From assembly GCF_025264685.1 (NCBI RefSeq), contig NZ_CP073721.1, forward strand, positions 6,031,501 through 6,095,500: a stretch of DNA of 64,000 bases, written 5' to 3'. Position numbers and translations under genes: made by a program. This DNA is from Dactylosporangium roseum (lineage in GTDB: Bacteria > Actinomycetota > Actinomycetes > Mycobacteriales > Micromonosporaceae). Within the stretch, counting starts at the first letter, position 1. Each line of letters starts with the position of its first letter. Positions 7,541 through 16,708 of this stretch are shown here, piece after piece. The notes below the pieces were generated by a model. That model saw only the letters and a program-made list of their open reading frames with translations. It did no database searches and had not been told where the DNA came from.

Positions 7541-9537
7541 GACGCGCTCGGACCCACGTTGGTCCGGGAGCGGACGACCTCCACCACGTGCGCCACGGCC
7601 TCGTCGAGCGGGACGCCGTTGCGCTGGGAGCCGTCGCGGTACCGGAACGAGACCGTGCCGCCGTTGACGTCGTCGTCGCCGGCGATCGCCATGAACGGCA
7701 CCTTCTGCTGCTGGGCGGTCCGGATCTTCTTCTGCATCCGCTCGTCGGAGTGGTCGACCTCGGCGCGGATGCCCTCCTTGCGCAGCCGGGCGACGAACTC
7801 GGCGAGGTAGCCGGCGTGGTCGGCGCGGATCGGGATGCCGACCACCTGCACCGGCGCCAGCCAGGCCGGGAACGCGCCCGCGTAGTGCTCGGTGAGGACG
7901 CCGAAGAACCGCTCGATCGAGCCGAACAGCGCCCGGTGGATCATGACCGGCCGCTGCCGGGTGCCGTCGGCCGCCTGGTACTCCAGCTCGAAGCGCTCCG
8001 GCAGGTTGAAGTCGAGCTGGATCGTCGACATCTGCCAGGTGCGGCCGATCGCGTCCCGTGCCTGCACCGAGATCTTCGGCCCGTAGAACGCCGCGCCACC
8101 CGGGTCGGGCACCAGGTCGAGCCCGGACTCGGTCGCGACCCGGCGCAGCGTCTCGGTCGCGGTCTCCCAGACCTCGTCCGAGCCGACGTACTTGTCCGGG
8201 TTCTTCGTCGACAGCTCCAGGTAGAAGTCGGTCAGGCCGTAGTCCTTGAGCAGGTCGAGCACGAAGTGCAGCAGCGAGGCGAGCTCGCTCTCGATCTGCT
8301 CCGGGGTGCAGAAGATGTGCGCGTCGTCCTGGGTCATGCCACGGACCCGGGTCAGGCCGTGGATGACGCCGGACTTCTCGTACCGGTACACGGTGCCGAA
8401 CTCGAACATCCGCAGCGGCAGCTCGCGGTACGACCGCCCGCGCGACCGGAAGATCAGGTCGTGCATCGGGCAGTTCATCGGCTTGAGGTAGTAGTTCGCG
8501 CCCTCGACCTCCATGGGCGGGAACATGCCGTCGGCGTACCAGTCGAGGTGGCCGGAGACCTCGTACAGGTGCCCCTTCGTGATGTGCGGGGTGTTGACGA
8601 AGGAGTACCCGGCCTCCTCGTGCCGCTGCCGGGAGTGGTTCTCCATCTCCCGCCGGATGATGCCGCCCTTCGGATGGAAGACCGGCAGGCCGGAGCCCAG
8701 CTCGTCGGGGAAGCTGAACAGGTCGAGGTCGGCGCCGAGCTTGCGGTGGTCGCGGCGGGCCGCCTCCTCGAGGAGCTTCTGGTACTCCTTCAGGGCGTCC
8801 CGGGTCGGCCACGCGGTGCCGTAGACGCGCTGGAGTTGCGGGTTCTTCTCCGAGCCGCGCCAGTAGGCGGCGGCGGTGCGGGTCAGCTTGAACGCCTGGA
8901 TCAGCCGGGTCGTCGGCAGGTGCGGGCCGCGGCACAGGTCGGACCAGCACACCTTGTCGGACTGGGCGTCGACGTTGTCGTAGATGGTCAGCTCGCCGCC
9001 GCCGACCTCCATGACCTCACTGGTGTCGACGTCGGACTTGGCGTCGACCAGCTCCAGCTTGAACGGCTCGTCGCTGAGCTCCGCCTTGGCCTGCTCGACC
9101 GAGTCGAACCGGCGCCGGCGGAACCGCTGCCCCGACTTGATGATCTCCTGCATGCGCTTCTCGAGCCGGTCGAGATCGTCGGGGTGAAACGGCGTGTCGA
9201 CCTGGAAGTCGTAGTAGAACCCGTGCTCGATCGGCGGGCCGATGCCGAGCTTGGCCTCCGGGAACAGGTCCTGGACGGCCTGCGCGAGGACGTGCGCGGT
9301 CGAGTGGCGCAGCACGTCGAGCCCGTCGGGCGAGGACATGTCGACGGCCTCGACCTCGACGTCCCGCTCCGGGGTCCAGTCCAGGTCACGCAGCTTGCCC
9401 TCGGCGTCACGGACCACGACGACGGCCTTCGGACCGGTGGCGGGGAGCCCTGCGGCGGCGACCGCGGCGCCCGCCGTCGTGCCCGCCGTGACCACGATGC
9501 GCGGAGGGGCTTCAATGGTCTGGCGCGCTGTGGACAC
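7537..9537 (-). CDS. thrS: Threonyl-tRNA synthetase
   Basis: This class II synthetase charges tRNA-Thr. The 666-residue protein shows the full order: an N-terminal TGS-like segment, an editing domain with H78-x3-H82 (RHSTAHVLAQ), the catalytic core with MNCPMH and motif 2 FGTVYRYEKSGVIHG, and the C-terminal anticodon-binding domain (QVVGIPIRADHAGYLAEF). The GTG at 9537 was chosen because GGGAG lies just upstream and longer versions enter non-homologous sequence. I see no T-box leader; only 53 bases separate it from the next gene. Confidence 0.96.
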   Translation of the reverse strand: MSTARQTIEAPPRIVVTAGTTAGAAVAAAGLPATGPKAVVVVRDAEGKLRDLDWTPERDVEVEAVDMSSPDGLDVLRHSTAHVLAQAVQDLFPEAKLGIGPPIEHGFYYDFQVDTPFHPDDLDRLEKRMQEIIKSGQRFRRRRFDSVEQAKAELSDEPFKLELVDAKSDVDTSEVMEVGGGELTIYDNVDAQSDKVCWSDLCRGPHLPTTRLIQAFKLTRTAAAYWRGSEKNPQLQRVYGTAWPTRDALKEYQKLLEEAARRDHRKLGADLDLFSFPDELGSGLPVFHPKGGIIRREMENHSRQRHEEAGYSFVNTPHITKGHLYEVSGHLDWYADGMFPPMEVEGANYYLKPMNCPMHDLIFRSRGRSYRELPLRMFEFGTVYRYEKSGVIHGLTRVRGMTQDDAHIFCTPEQIESELASLLHFVLDLLKDYGLTDFYLELSTKNPDKYVGSDEVWETATETLRRVATESGLDLVPDPGGAAFYGPKISVQARDAIGRTWQMSTIQLDFNLPERFELEYQAADGTRQRPVMIHRALFGSIERFFGVLTEHYAGAFPAWLAPVQVVGIPIRADHAGYLAEFVARLRKEGIRAEVDHSDERMQKKIRTAQQQKVPFMAIAGDDDVNGGTVSFRYRDGSQRNGVPLDEAVAHVVEVVRSRTNVGPSAS

Positions 9538-9590
9538 GGTCTGCTCCCAAGCTCGGTCGGTCGGGTTTCCTCCCGATGCTATCGGGGCGC

Positions 9591-10175
9591 TCAGCGCAAA
9601 GCCGCGAACACCCCTCCGGCGACGAGCGCGCCGACCGCCGTGCCGACGACGACCTGTGTGACGGTATGGTCCGTCAGCCGGACGCGGGACCAGCCGACGG
9701 CGGCGACGAGCGGCGCCGTGACGGCGAGGAGCCAGCCGTAGACCAGCATCAGGATGACGACCGAGCCGGCGGCGACCGCGGCGTGGATCGACATCTTCCA
9801 CCAGTGGTTGACCGCCATCGCCACGATCAAACCGACCCCGCCGGCGACGACGGCGGCGATCAGGTCGCGGTCGGCGCCGAGCCACAGCAGCACGGCGAAC
9901 CCGACGGCGACCGAGCCCAGCCCGACGAGCAGTGGCCCGCGCCGCTGCTTGTGGTCGCCGACGTGGTGGTCGGTGAGGCTGCCGTTGCGGACCCCGCGGA
10001 GGATGTACAGGAAGGGCAGCACGCTCTCGAACAGCGCGGCGACGACGCCGAGGGCCAGGCCGCGGGCGGGCCGCCCGGGCTCGCTGTGCAGGCCGAGCAG
10101 CACCAGCAGGACGGACACGAGCACGGCCGGCGCGAAGAGCTCGGTGAGCGCCCTGGCGATTCGCTGGCTGTTCAC
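9591..10175 (-). CDS. PAP2-like membrane phosphatase family protein
   Basis: The 194-residue protein has about five hydrophobic helices. It retains parts of the type 2 phosphatidic acid phosphatase signature: KMSIHAAVAAGS in place of the PSGH box, and SRVRLTDHTVTQVVVG, which matches SR-x5-H-x3 but has Gln where the usual Asp stands. It may act on isoprenyl or lipid phosphates in the membrane; the substitution makes catalysis uncertain. The GTG at 10175 is preferred because a perfect hairpin (10195-10221) lies just upstream. An in-frame TTG at 10235 would include that hairpin. Confidence 0.75.
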   Translation of the reverse strand: MNSQRIARALTELFAPAVLVSVLLVLLGLHSEPGRPARGLALGVVAALFESVLPFLYILRGVRNGSLTDHHVGDHKQRRGPLLVGLGSVAVGFAVLLWLGADRDLIAAVVAGGVGLIVAMAVNHWWKMSIHAAVAAGSVVILMLVYGWLLAVTAPLVAAVGWSRVRLTDHTVTQVVVGTAVGALVAGGVFAALR

Positions 10176-10194
10176 CGCCGCACCGTACCGGACC

Positions 10195-10221
10195 GGTGCA
10201 CTCCCCGTCGTCGAGTGCACC
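10195..10221. terminator. Hairpin between VIT/VWA gene and PAP2 gene
   Basis: GGTGCACTC (10195-10203) and GAGTGCACC (10213-10221) form a perfect 9-bp stem with a 9-base loop. It lies just after the VIT/VWA gene stop on the minus strand. There is no T-tract, so factor-independent termination is possible but not certain. Confidence 0.55.
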
Positions 10222-10251
10222 GCCCGGCAGGTCAACGGTCAGCGTCCGCGG

Positions 10252-12681
10252 TCAGCGCCGCCAGAAGGCGCGGCGCGGCTCGGCCTGCGGCGGCGGGTCG
10301 CCGGCGGCCTCGTCGAGAGCCTCCAGGACGAACCGCCACAGCTCGTCGAGTGGCCGCGCGGCGATCCCGGCCGGGGTCAGGGCGTCGGTGAGCTGCCGCA
10401 GCTCGGGCAGGCCGAGCGCGGCCAGCCGCGAGCCGAGGTCCTCCAGCAGCTCCCGCCGCTCGTAGTCGGGCCGGTCCGCGGCCTCCCGGAGCCGGGCCGC
10501 CTCCTGCGTGGCGAGCTCCCGCAGGTCCACGCCGGTCACGCGGGCCAGCGCGGCGTCCACGTCGGCCTGCTCGAACCGGATGGACCGCGAGTGGCCCCGG
10601 CCGCGCGACATCCGGGCCATCCCGCCGCCGCCCGTGGCGAACGGCGCCGGGGCCGGCATCGCGCGGGGCGCCGGGGGCGGCGGGCCGCTCGGCGCGGACG
10701 CGCCGGGCGCCATCGACATCGGCATCGGCATCGGCATCGAGGCCGGCACCGCGGAGAACGGCGGGGACATCGGTTGCAGCGGTGGCGGCGGTACCGCGGT
10801 CGGCGGCTGCCAGCCGGCGGGCGTCTCGACCGGCTGGGTCACCCGGCGGGGCTGGTCGCCGTCGGTGACCACGCGGCTGTCGACGGCCACGTACGCCGTG
10901 AAGCGGCACAGCACGCCGAAGCGCAGCGACGTGGCGGTGATCCGCTCCTCCAGGTCGTCGGAGGGGACGCCCCCGGACACGTAGGCGTCCTCGAGGTCGC
11001 GGAGCAGTGCCCGGGCCCAGACCGCGGTGAGCGCGGCGTTGTCGTGCCGCTCCGCGGTGACCGTCGCCGACCAGGGCAGCTCGTCCCGGGTCGTGCCGGC
11101 GACGGTGAGCGCGCCGGCGACCGGCCCGCGGTACCGCCCGGCGACGACGAACGGCACACCGGGAAACACGTCGGGGAGCCGCGCCGGGGTCCGCGTGCCG
11201 TCGAGGAGGTCGAGGCCGGCGGGCGTGACCGTCACCCCGGTGAGGACCGGGGCACCGATCCGCCGGTGGATGTGGTCCATCGCCGTGTCCAGGCGGTCCT
11301 CGCTCTCGACCAGCTCGCAGCGGCCGCCGCCGGCGACGGCGAGCCGGCCGAGGAAGCCGGCGTTGACGGCCCGGTCGATGCCGACGGTGTGGACGCGCAC
11401 GCCGCGCAGGGCCGTCGAGACCGTGCGCAGGATCTGGTCCTCGTTGCCGACCTGGCCGTCGGTGACCAGCACGAGCACGCGGTCGCGGGTGCCGGCGGCG
11501 GGGTCCGGGTCGCAGGCAAGCAGCTTCAGGCCCTGCAACAGCGGGTCGAGCAGTTCCGTGCCGCCGCGGGCGTCGACCCTCGCCAGGTGTTCGATCGCGC
11601 GGTACCGGTGGCGGTCGGTGCCGGCGACGAGCCCGGCGGGCAGGGAGCCGGGCGCCTCGACACGGTCGTCGAAGGCGAGCACCGTGAAGCGGTCGTGCGC
11701 GTCGAGCGTGTCGACGATCCGGGCCGCGGCCCGGCGGGCGGCGACCATCTTCCAGCCGCCCATGCTGCCGGAGCGGTCGAGCAGCAGCACCACGTCCTTG
11801 GGGCGGGGTGCCGTCCGCGCCGCCGGCGGGAGCACGGTCAGCAGGTAGGTGCCCTCCTCGCCGTCGGCGTCGGGCGCGAGGGCGAGGCTCTGCGCGCCGG
11901 CGCCGTAGCCGATGCGCAGGACGAAGTCGCGGTCGGCGCGCTCGCCCGGCCGTACCGTCAGATGTCCTTGGTCCTCCACGACCGTGTGGAGGCTGGACCG
12001 GACGTCGCCGAGGGGCAGCCCGGCCGGGTCGATCGTCACGTCGATGCCCAGCCGCAGCGGGTTCGGGAAGCCGGGCAGCAGCACCGGCGGGCTGATCCGC
12101 GAGGCGTCCGGGACGGCGTCGGTGTCCAGCGCGTACCCGTCGCCGACACTGTCGCCGTCGAGCGGGGCGCCCGGGACGTACCGCGGGGCGACGACGAGCG
12201 GGAAGCGGTACGTCGCCTCGCCGTCCTCGAACGCCAGCGGCCCGACCAGGGACAACGTCACGCTGACCCGCTCGCCGGGCAGGATGTTGCCGACCCGCAT
12301 GGTGAACACGTCGGGCCGCTCCTCCTCCGCGATCGAGGCGCGCTGACCGGCGGCGATCGCCGTGTCGTACGCCTCGCGGGCGGCCCCGCGCTCCCGCAGC
12401 TCGGCCTCGACGACCCGCCCGTCGGCGGTCATCGCCATCCGGATCACGGCGGCGCGGTCGGGCAGCGGGAAGATGTAGGTCGCCTCGAGCGGCGTGGTGT
12501 GGACGTTGACGAACTCCTGGACGAGGTCGGTGCGGGCGACGAGTCCGGTGATGGCGGCACGGACGTCGAGCCGGTCGAGGGGAAGGTTCCCGCGCTCGGT
12601 GCGCAGTGCGCCGATCCCGGCCTCGTCCGCGGGGACGGCGACCCGGTCGGCCTCGGCCTCGGTCATCGTGGCGACTCTCAT
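10252..12681 (-). CDS. VIT and von Willebrand A domain protein
   Basis: The 809-residue protein has the layout of inter-alpha-trypsin-inhibitor heavy-chain-like proteins. A VIT domain spans roughly residues 10-140 (VQEFVNVHTTPLEATYIFPL is typical). A VWA domain starts near residue 295, with the metal-ion site DRSGSMGGWK and later VLVTDGQVGNEDQI. A proline/methionine-rich linker near residue 645 (including MPMPMPMSMAPG) precedes a helical C-terminus. No signal peptide is visible, so it is probably cytosolic. The ATG start overlaps the MerR-like stop in an ATGA, so the two are coupled. Bacterial VIT/VWA proteins have no settled function; metal-dependent protein contacts are expected from the VWA fold. 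Confidence 0.85.
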   Translation of the reverse strand: MRVATMTEAEADRVAVPADEAGIGALRTERGNLPLDRLDVRAAITGLVARTDLVQEFVNVHTTPLEATYIFPLPDRAAVIRMAMTADGRVVEAELRERGAAREAYDTAIAAGQRASIAEEERPDVFTMRVGNILPGERVSVTLSLVGPLAFEDGEATYRFPLVVAPRYVPGAPLDGDSVGDGYALDTDAVPDASRISPPVLLPGFPNPLRLGIDVTIDPAGLPLGDVRSSLHTVVEDQGHLTVRPGERADRDFVLRIGYGAGAQSLALAPDADGEEGTYLLTVLPPAARTAPRPKDVVLLLDRSGSMGGWKMVAARRAAARIVDTLDAHDRFTVLAFDDRVEAPGSLPAGLVAGTDRHRYRAIEHLARVDARGGTELLDPLLQGLKLLACDPDPAAGTRDRVLVLVTDGQVGNEDQILRTVSTALRGVRVHTVGIDRAVNAGFLGRLAVAGGGRCELVESEDRLDTAMDHIHRRIGAPVLTGVTVTPAGLDLLDGTRTPARLPDVFPGVPFVVAGRYRGPVAGALTVAGTTRDELPWSATVTAERHDNAALTAVWARALLRDLEDAYVSGGVPSDDLEERITATSLRFGVLCRFTAYVAVDSRVVTDGDQPRRVTQPVETPAGWQPPTAVPPPPLQPMSPPFSAVPASMPMPMPMSMAPGASAPSGPPPPAPRAMPAPAPFATGGGGMARMSRGRGHSRSIRFEQADVDAALARVTGVDLRELATQEAARLREAADRPDYERRELLEDLGSRLAALGLPELRQLTDALTPAGIAARPLDELWRFVLEALDEAAGDPPPQAEPRRAFWRR

Positions 12682-13469
12682 TTCGCACTCCCTGAGTTCG
12701 GCGTGGTGGACTGGTCGGCAGGCCCGCCGGGCAGGATTCCCCGGCTGGTGAGCAGGTCGAGCAACGGCTGTGCGGCGGCCCGGATCGCGGCCACGTCGTC
12801 GGCGCCGGGGTGCGCGGGCAGCAGCAGCACGGCGCCGCCCGGCAGCGGCACCCCGGTGAGCAGGCCGGGCAGGCCCGGTCCCGACTCCGGCGGCCGGACG
12901 CCCGGCGCCGGTGGTGCCGGGCGGCGGACCGGCGGACCGGCGGCCGGCGGATGGTGACTGCCCGGGGAGTCGGTCCAGAACCGCCGACGGCCCTTCCCGG
13001 TTGCCGCCGGTCCGCCCGCGGCATCGGCACGATCGCCGGTTCCGTCGCCGCCGGCCGCCACATCCATTGATATGCCGGATTTATCCGGATTGCCGAGGTG
13101 AGTCACGCTCGGCGCTCCCCCGGGCGGGCCGCCCGGCAGGGCCGCAAGGCCCTCGGGCACGTCGGCGATGGCGCCGAGCACCTCGTCCGGGACGTCCGCC
13201 AGCTCCACCTGGATGTCGGCGATCCGCTTCCCCCGCGACTGCAGGCGCTTGATCGCCACCAACTGCAGCAGGTGACGCGGCCCGTAGAGGGCGACCCGGC
13301 CACGCATCACCGGGCGGTCGACGAGGCCGATCGTCGCGTACCACCGGATGGCACGCGCGTCGGGCACGTCCCGCACCCGCCCGTTCGGCGCGCCCGCGTA
13401 GGCGGCACCGCCGAGCGCGGCGGCCACCCGGGCCGTCAACTCGTCGAGCGTCCATCCTGTCGCGGTCAT
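12678..13469 (-). CDS. MerR-like transcriptional regulator with proline-rich tail
   Basis: The 263-residue product has a winged-helix MerR DNA-binding head. RAIRWYATIGLVDRP (the usual RYYxxxGLL region) is followed by RVALYGPRHLLQLVAIKRLQ, as in MerR wing and helix sequences. Beyond residue ~125 the chain is rich in Gly, Pro and Ala, ending in a short ordered segment (VPLPGGAVLLLP, near residue 215). The ATG at 13469 is supported by alignment of the head. It is coupled to the VIT/VWA gene downstream, its probable target. Tandem palindromes at 13481-13504 directly upstream are a candidate operator. Confidence 0.82.
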   Translation of the reverse strand: MTATGWTLDELTARVAAALGGAAYAGAPNGRVRDVPDARAIRWYATIGLVDRPVMRGRVALYGPRHLLQLVAIKRLQSRGKRIADIQVELADVPDEVLGAIADVPEGLAALPGGPPGGAPSVTHLGNPDKSGISMDVAAGGDGTGDRADAAGGPAATGKGRRRFWTDSPGSHHPPAAGPPVRRPAPPAPGVRPPESGPGLPGLLTGVPLPGGAVLLLPAHPGADDVAAIRAAAQPLLDLLTSRGILPGGPADQSTTPNSGSAK

Positions 13470-13480
13470 GCCGCCAACTA

Positions 13481-13504
13481 TGACACTGTCACATGACACT
13501 GTCA
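13481..13504. promoter_or_regulatory. Tandem palindromes, candidate MerR-like operator
   Basis: Two perfect copies of TGACACTGTCA (13481-13491 and 13494-13504) are separated by CA. Each copy is itself an inverted repeat TGACA-C-TGTCA. The site is 12-35 bases upstream of the MerR-like start and overlaps the last codons of the sensor kinase gene. Dyad operators of this kind are typical of MerR proteins, so autoregulation is a reasonable inference. Confidence 0.65.
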
Positions 13505-14838
13505 ACAAGGCGCGGTAGCCGCACCTCGGCGCGGGTGCCCGGGCGGCCGTCTACCAGCTTCACCGTGCCGCCGTGGCGGCGCACCAGCTCACGCACGATC
13601 GCCAGGCCGAGACCGGTGCCACCCGCGTCGCGGGCGCGCCCGTCGTCGAGCCGGGCGAACCGGTCGAACACCCGCTCCCGCAGCGCGGCCGGGATGCCCG
13701 CACCGTCGTCCGTGACAGTGACAAGGACGTCGTCACCGTCGGCGACGGCGGCCAGGACCACCCCCGAGCGGGCGTGCCGGACCCCGTTGTCGACCAGGTT
13801 GAGCACGATGCGGTGCAGTTCGTCCGGGTCGGCCTCGACCCACAGGGACTCCCCCGGCTCCACGGTGACGGTGTCGTACTTCCGTGCGAAGTTCGACAGC
13901 AGCGTCGGCAGCTCGACGGGCTCCCGAGCGCCCGGGCGGCCGTCGGACGCGTCGGCCCGCGCGAGCAGCAGCAGGTCGTCGACCAGGCGCTGCAGGCGGT
14001 CGAGGTCGACGAGCAGGTCGTCGCCGGCGGTGGCCCAGTCGCCGAGCTTCTGCGCCACCTCCACCTGGATCCGCATGCTCGCGAGCGGGCTGCGCAGCTC
14101 GTGGGCCGCGTCGGCGATGAACGACCGCTGCCGGGCGCGGGACTGCGCCAGCCGGTCGAGCATGTGGTTGAGCGTCACCGCGAGGCGCTGGATCTCGTCA
14201 CTCGACGGCGGTACGGGCAGCCGCTCGTCGGTCGCCGCGCCGGTGATCCGCTCGGCGCCGGACCGCAGCCGGTCGACCGGGGCCAGCGCGGCGCCCACGA
14301 CCCGCCAGGCGATGGCGACGAGCACCACGACGAGCACCGGGTACGTGACCCACAGCGAGGTGCGCAGCAGGGCCTGGCTGCGCTGGTAGTCACCCAGCGG
14401 CACCGCCACCAGGACGATCCGGTCGTCGGACACCTTCCGCGCGGTGACGCGGAGCCGGTCCGGTTGCAGGGCACGGTCGCCGGACACGGTGACCCGGGTG
14501 CCGCTCATCGCGACGGTCAGCTCGTCGTCGTGCAGCAGCGGCACGAGCCGGTCCGCGTTCCGGTCACCGGCGACGACCCGGTGCTGGGCGTCGAGCACCT
14601 GCACGACCTGCCCGGCCGGGGCAGGCAGCGGCTCGGGGAGCCGGTCACCCTCCACCAGCAGGTTGGAGATCTCGGTCGCGGTGCTGTCGGCCGAGCGGTC
14701 GAGGGTCCCCCGGAAGCTGTACGTCATGGCGGTCGCCATCGCCAGGCCGGCGATCGCCAGCCCGACGACGAGCCCGCTGGTCCCCAGCAGGACGAGACGT
14801 CCGCGCAGCGAGAGCTGCGACCACCACCTCATGTTCAC
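13489..14838 (-). CDS. Two-component sensor histidine kinase
   Basis: The 449-residue protein has two membrane helices (~16-38 and ~161-185) around a 120-residue extracellular sensor, then a HAMP region. The HisKA phospho-acceptor is H246 in FIADAAHELRSPLASM, and the HATPase has NLVDNGVRHA (N box), DDGAGIP (G1) and GGTGLGLAIV (G2). It should autophosphorylate and pass phosphate to the regulator encoded just upstream, whose stop it overlaps in a GTGA. The extracellular ligand cannot be told from the sequence. Confidence 0.93.
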   Translation of the reverse strand: MNMRWWSQLSLRGRLVLLGTSGLVVGLAIAGLAMATAMTYSFRGTLDRSADSTATEISNLLVEGDRLPEPLPAPAGQVVQVLDAQHRVVAGDRNADRLVPLLHDDELTVAMSGTRVTVSGDRALQPDRLRVTARKVSDDRIVLVAVPLGDYQRSQALLRTSLWVTYPVLVVVLVAIAWRVVGAALAPVDRLRSGAERITGAATDERLPVPPSSDEIQRLAVTLNHMLDRLAQSRARQRSFIADAAHELRSPLASMRIQVEVAQKLGDWATAGDDLLVDLDRLQRLVDDLLLLARADASDGRPGAREPVELPTLLSNFARKYDTVTVEPGESLWVEADPDELHRIVLNLVDNGVRHARSGVVLAAVADGDDVLVTVTDDGAGIPAALRERVFDRFARLDDGRARDAGGTGLGLAIVRELVRRHGGTVKLVDGRPGTRAEVRLPRLVDSVM

Positions 14839-15491
14839 GCCCGCAGCCGATAGCCGGCGCCCCGGACCGTCTCCAGGGCGTCCCGGCCGAGCTTGCGGCG
14901 CAGATAGCCGACGTACACCTCAACCGCGTTCGGCGCGGTGTCGATGCTGGCGTCCCACACGTGGTCGAGCAGCTCGGTCTTCGACACGACCTGGCCGGGA
15001 CGGCGCATGAGGTACTCCAGCAGCGCATACTCCCGGGCGGTGAGCACGATCTCGGTGCCCGCGCTGGTCACGCGGCGCCGCGCCGGGTCGAGTGTCAGCT
15101 CGCCGACGGTCAGCACACTGGGCCGCTCGGGCGCGCCGCGGCGCAGCAGGGCGCGCAGCCGGGCGACGAGCACCACGTAGGAGAACGGCTTGGTCAGGTA
15201 GTCGTCGGCGCCGCAGTCGAGGCCGTCGGCCTGGTCGTACTCGCCGTCCTTGGCCGACAGCATGAGCACCGGCACCCAGTTCTTCTCCGCGCGCAGCGCC
15301 TGGACCACTCGATAACCGGACAAGCCGGGCAGCATGATGTCCAAAATCACCGCGTCGTAACCGCCGTGCCTGGCCAGCTCCAGCCCGGTCGGGCCGTCGC
15401 CGGCCACGTCGACGGCGAATCCCTCCGCCTGGAGACCGCGCTGCAGCGCGTGCGCCATGCGCACCTCATCCTCCACCACGAGCAACCGCAC
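14835..15491 (-). CDS. OmpR-family response regulator
   Basis: The 218-residue protein has a receiver domain with acidic pocket VVEDE, phospho-acceptor D51 (ILDIMLPGLSGY) and K101 (LTKPF). A winged-helix DNA-binding domain ends in VRGAGYRLRA. It starts at the GTG at 15491 and is first in an operon with the kinase, MerR-like and VIT/VWA genes. It is divergent from the LolA-like gene, about 100 bases away, which is a likely target. Confidence 0.94.
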   Translation of the reverse strand: MRLLVVEDEVRMAHALQRGLQAEGFAVDVAGDGPTGLELARHGGYDAVILDIMLPGLSGYRVVQALRAEKNWVPVLMLSAKDGEYDQADGLDCGADDYLTKPFSYVVLVARLRALLRRGAPERPSVLTVGELTLDPARRRVTSAGTEIVLTAREYALLEYLMRRPGQVVSKTELLDHVWDASIDTAPNAVEVYVGYLRRKLGRDALETVRGAGYRLRA

Positions 15492-15588
15492 GGGGACCAG
15501 CGTGGCACGCTGTCCTGTGGAACGGCACAGACGGTCTCAGCGATGTCACAGCCGACCCCGGGCACCATGGTCGGCAGGAGGTGTACCA

Positions 15589-16701
15589 ATGTCCAACTTC
15601 ACGTCACGACCCGTCCTTCGGTGGGCGGTGCCCGCGGCTGCTGCGGTCGCTGTGGTCGGAGCGGGCGTGGCCGCGAAGACCCTCGCCGTGGCCGCCGAGC
15701 CGGACCTGCCGCCGCGCACCGCCGCGCAGTTGCTGGTCGACCTGCAGACCGCCCGTCTCGACGGGCTGTCCGGCACCGTGGTCGAGCGCGCCGACCTCGG
15801 TCTTCCGGCGATTCCGTCCCTGACCGGCGAGCAGAGTGCCGAGCTCACGTCGCTGGTCTCCGGCAAGCACACCCTGCGCGTGTGGTACTCCGGACCCGAA
15901 AAGGCCCGCATCTCACTGCTGGGCACGCAGGGTCAGAGCGACATCATCCACAACGGCGCCGACACGTGGTTGTGGAACAGCAAGACCAACACCGCACAGC
16001 ACTTCAAGGGCTCTCCGCCCGGCGCGGACGAGAGGGGCCCGGCCGGCATCCCGAGCGACCTTCCGAAGTCGCCACAGGAGGCCGCTGACCTGGCGCTCAA
16101 GGCGATCGACCCGACGACGCAGGTCTCGACCGGCAACTCGGCCCGCATCGCCGGTCGCAACGCCTACGAGCTGATTCTCCGGCCGCGCGACACCGCGTCG
16201 CTGGTCGGCGAGATCCGCCTGGCGATCGACGCCCAGGAGAAGCTGCCGCTGCGCGTCCAGCTCCTCGCCCGAGGCCAGGCCAGCCCGGCCTTCGAAGTGG
16301 CGTTCACGCAGGTGAGCTTCACCCGTCCGGACGACGGGCAGTTCGCGTTCAACCCGCCGGCCGGTGTCAAGATCGAGGAGCAGGACCCCGCCAAGGACCC
16401 GAAGGCGGCGGAACCGCAGCACCCCGAGGTCACCGGGGAGAAGCCGAAGAACACCGTGATCGGCACGGGCTGGACCTCCGTCTTCGTCATGCGCCCCGGC
16501 GACGGCAAGGGCGCCGACCCCGCCGAGGCGCGGAAGACCCAGGACGTCATCGACCAGCTACCGCTGGGCAACGGCGGCCGGACGTTCAACAGCAAGCTGT
16601 TCAGCGTGCTGATCACCGACGACGGCCGGGTGCTGGTCGGCGCGGTGACCCCGGAGCGGCTCTCGCAGGTGGCCGCGGACCCGGCGGCGGCGCTGAAGTA
16701 G
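15589..16701 (+). CDS. Secreted LolA-like (outer-membrane lipoprotein-sorting family) protein
   Basis: The 370-residue protein has a signal peptide or membrane anchor (RWAVPAAAAVAVVGAGVAAK). The body resembles actinobacterial LolA-fold proteins (DUF2092-like): GKHTLRVWYSGPEKARISLL and DIIHNGADTWLWNSKTNTAQ are typical of the half-barrel. In bacteria without an outer membrane such proteins probably bind lipids or lipid moieties at the cell surface. AGGAGGT lies directly upstream of the ATG at 15589. It is divergent from a response regulator and may be the signal-binding or output protein of that system. Confidence 0.82.
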   Translation: MSNFTSRPVLRWAVPAAAAVAVVGAGVAAKTLAVAAEPDLPPRTAAQLLVDLQTARLDGLSGTVVERADLGLPAIPSLTGEQSAELTSLVSGKHTLRVWYSGPEKARISLLGTQGQSDIIHNGADTWLWNSKTNTAQHFKGSPPGADERGPAGIPSDLPKSPQEAADLALKAIDPTTQVSTGNSARIAGRNAYELILRPRDTASLVGEIRLAIDAQEKLPLRVQLLARGQASPAFEVAFTQVSFTRPDDGQFAFNPPAGVKIEEQDPAKDPKAAEPQHPEVTGEKPKNTVIGTGWTSVFVMRPGDGKGADPAEARKTQDVIDQLPLGNGGRTFNSKLFSVLITDDGRVLVGAVTPERLSQVAADPAAALK

Positions 16702-16708
16702 GACCGGC

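Noticed and set aside
9538..9590. T-box leader upstream of thrS
   Set aside because: Only 53 bases precede the start and no T-box sequence or specifier hairpin is visible.
7588..9741. A 717-codon plus-strand frame opposite thrS
   Set aside because: Antisense shadow of thrS; no start context and no recognisable domain.
9754..12957. A 1067-codon open frame on the plus strand across the PAP2, VIT/VWA and MerR-like genes
   Set aside because: It spans three genuine minus-strand genes with clear domains and has no motif of its own.
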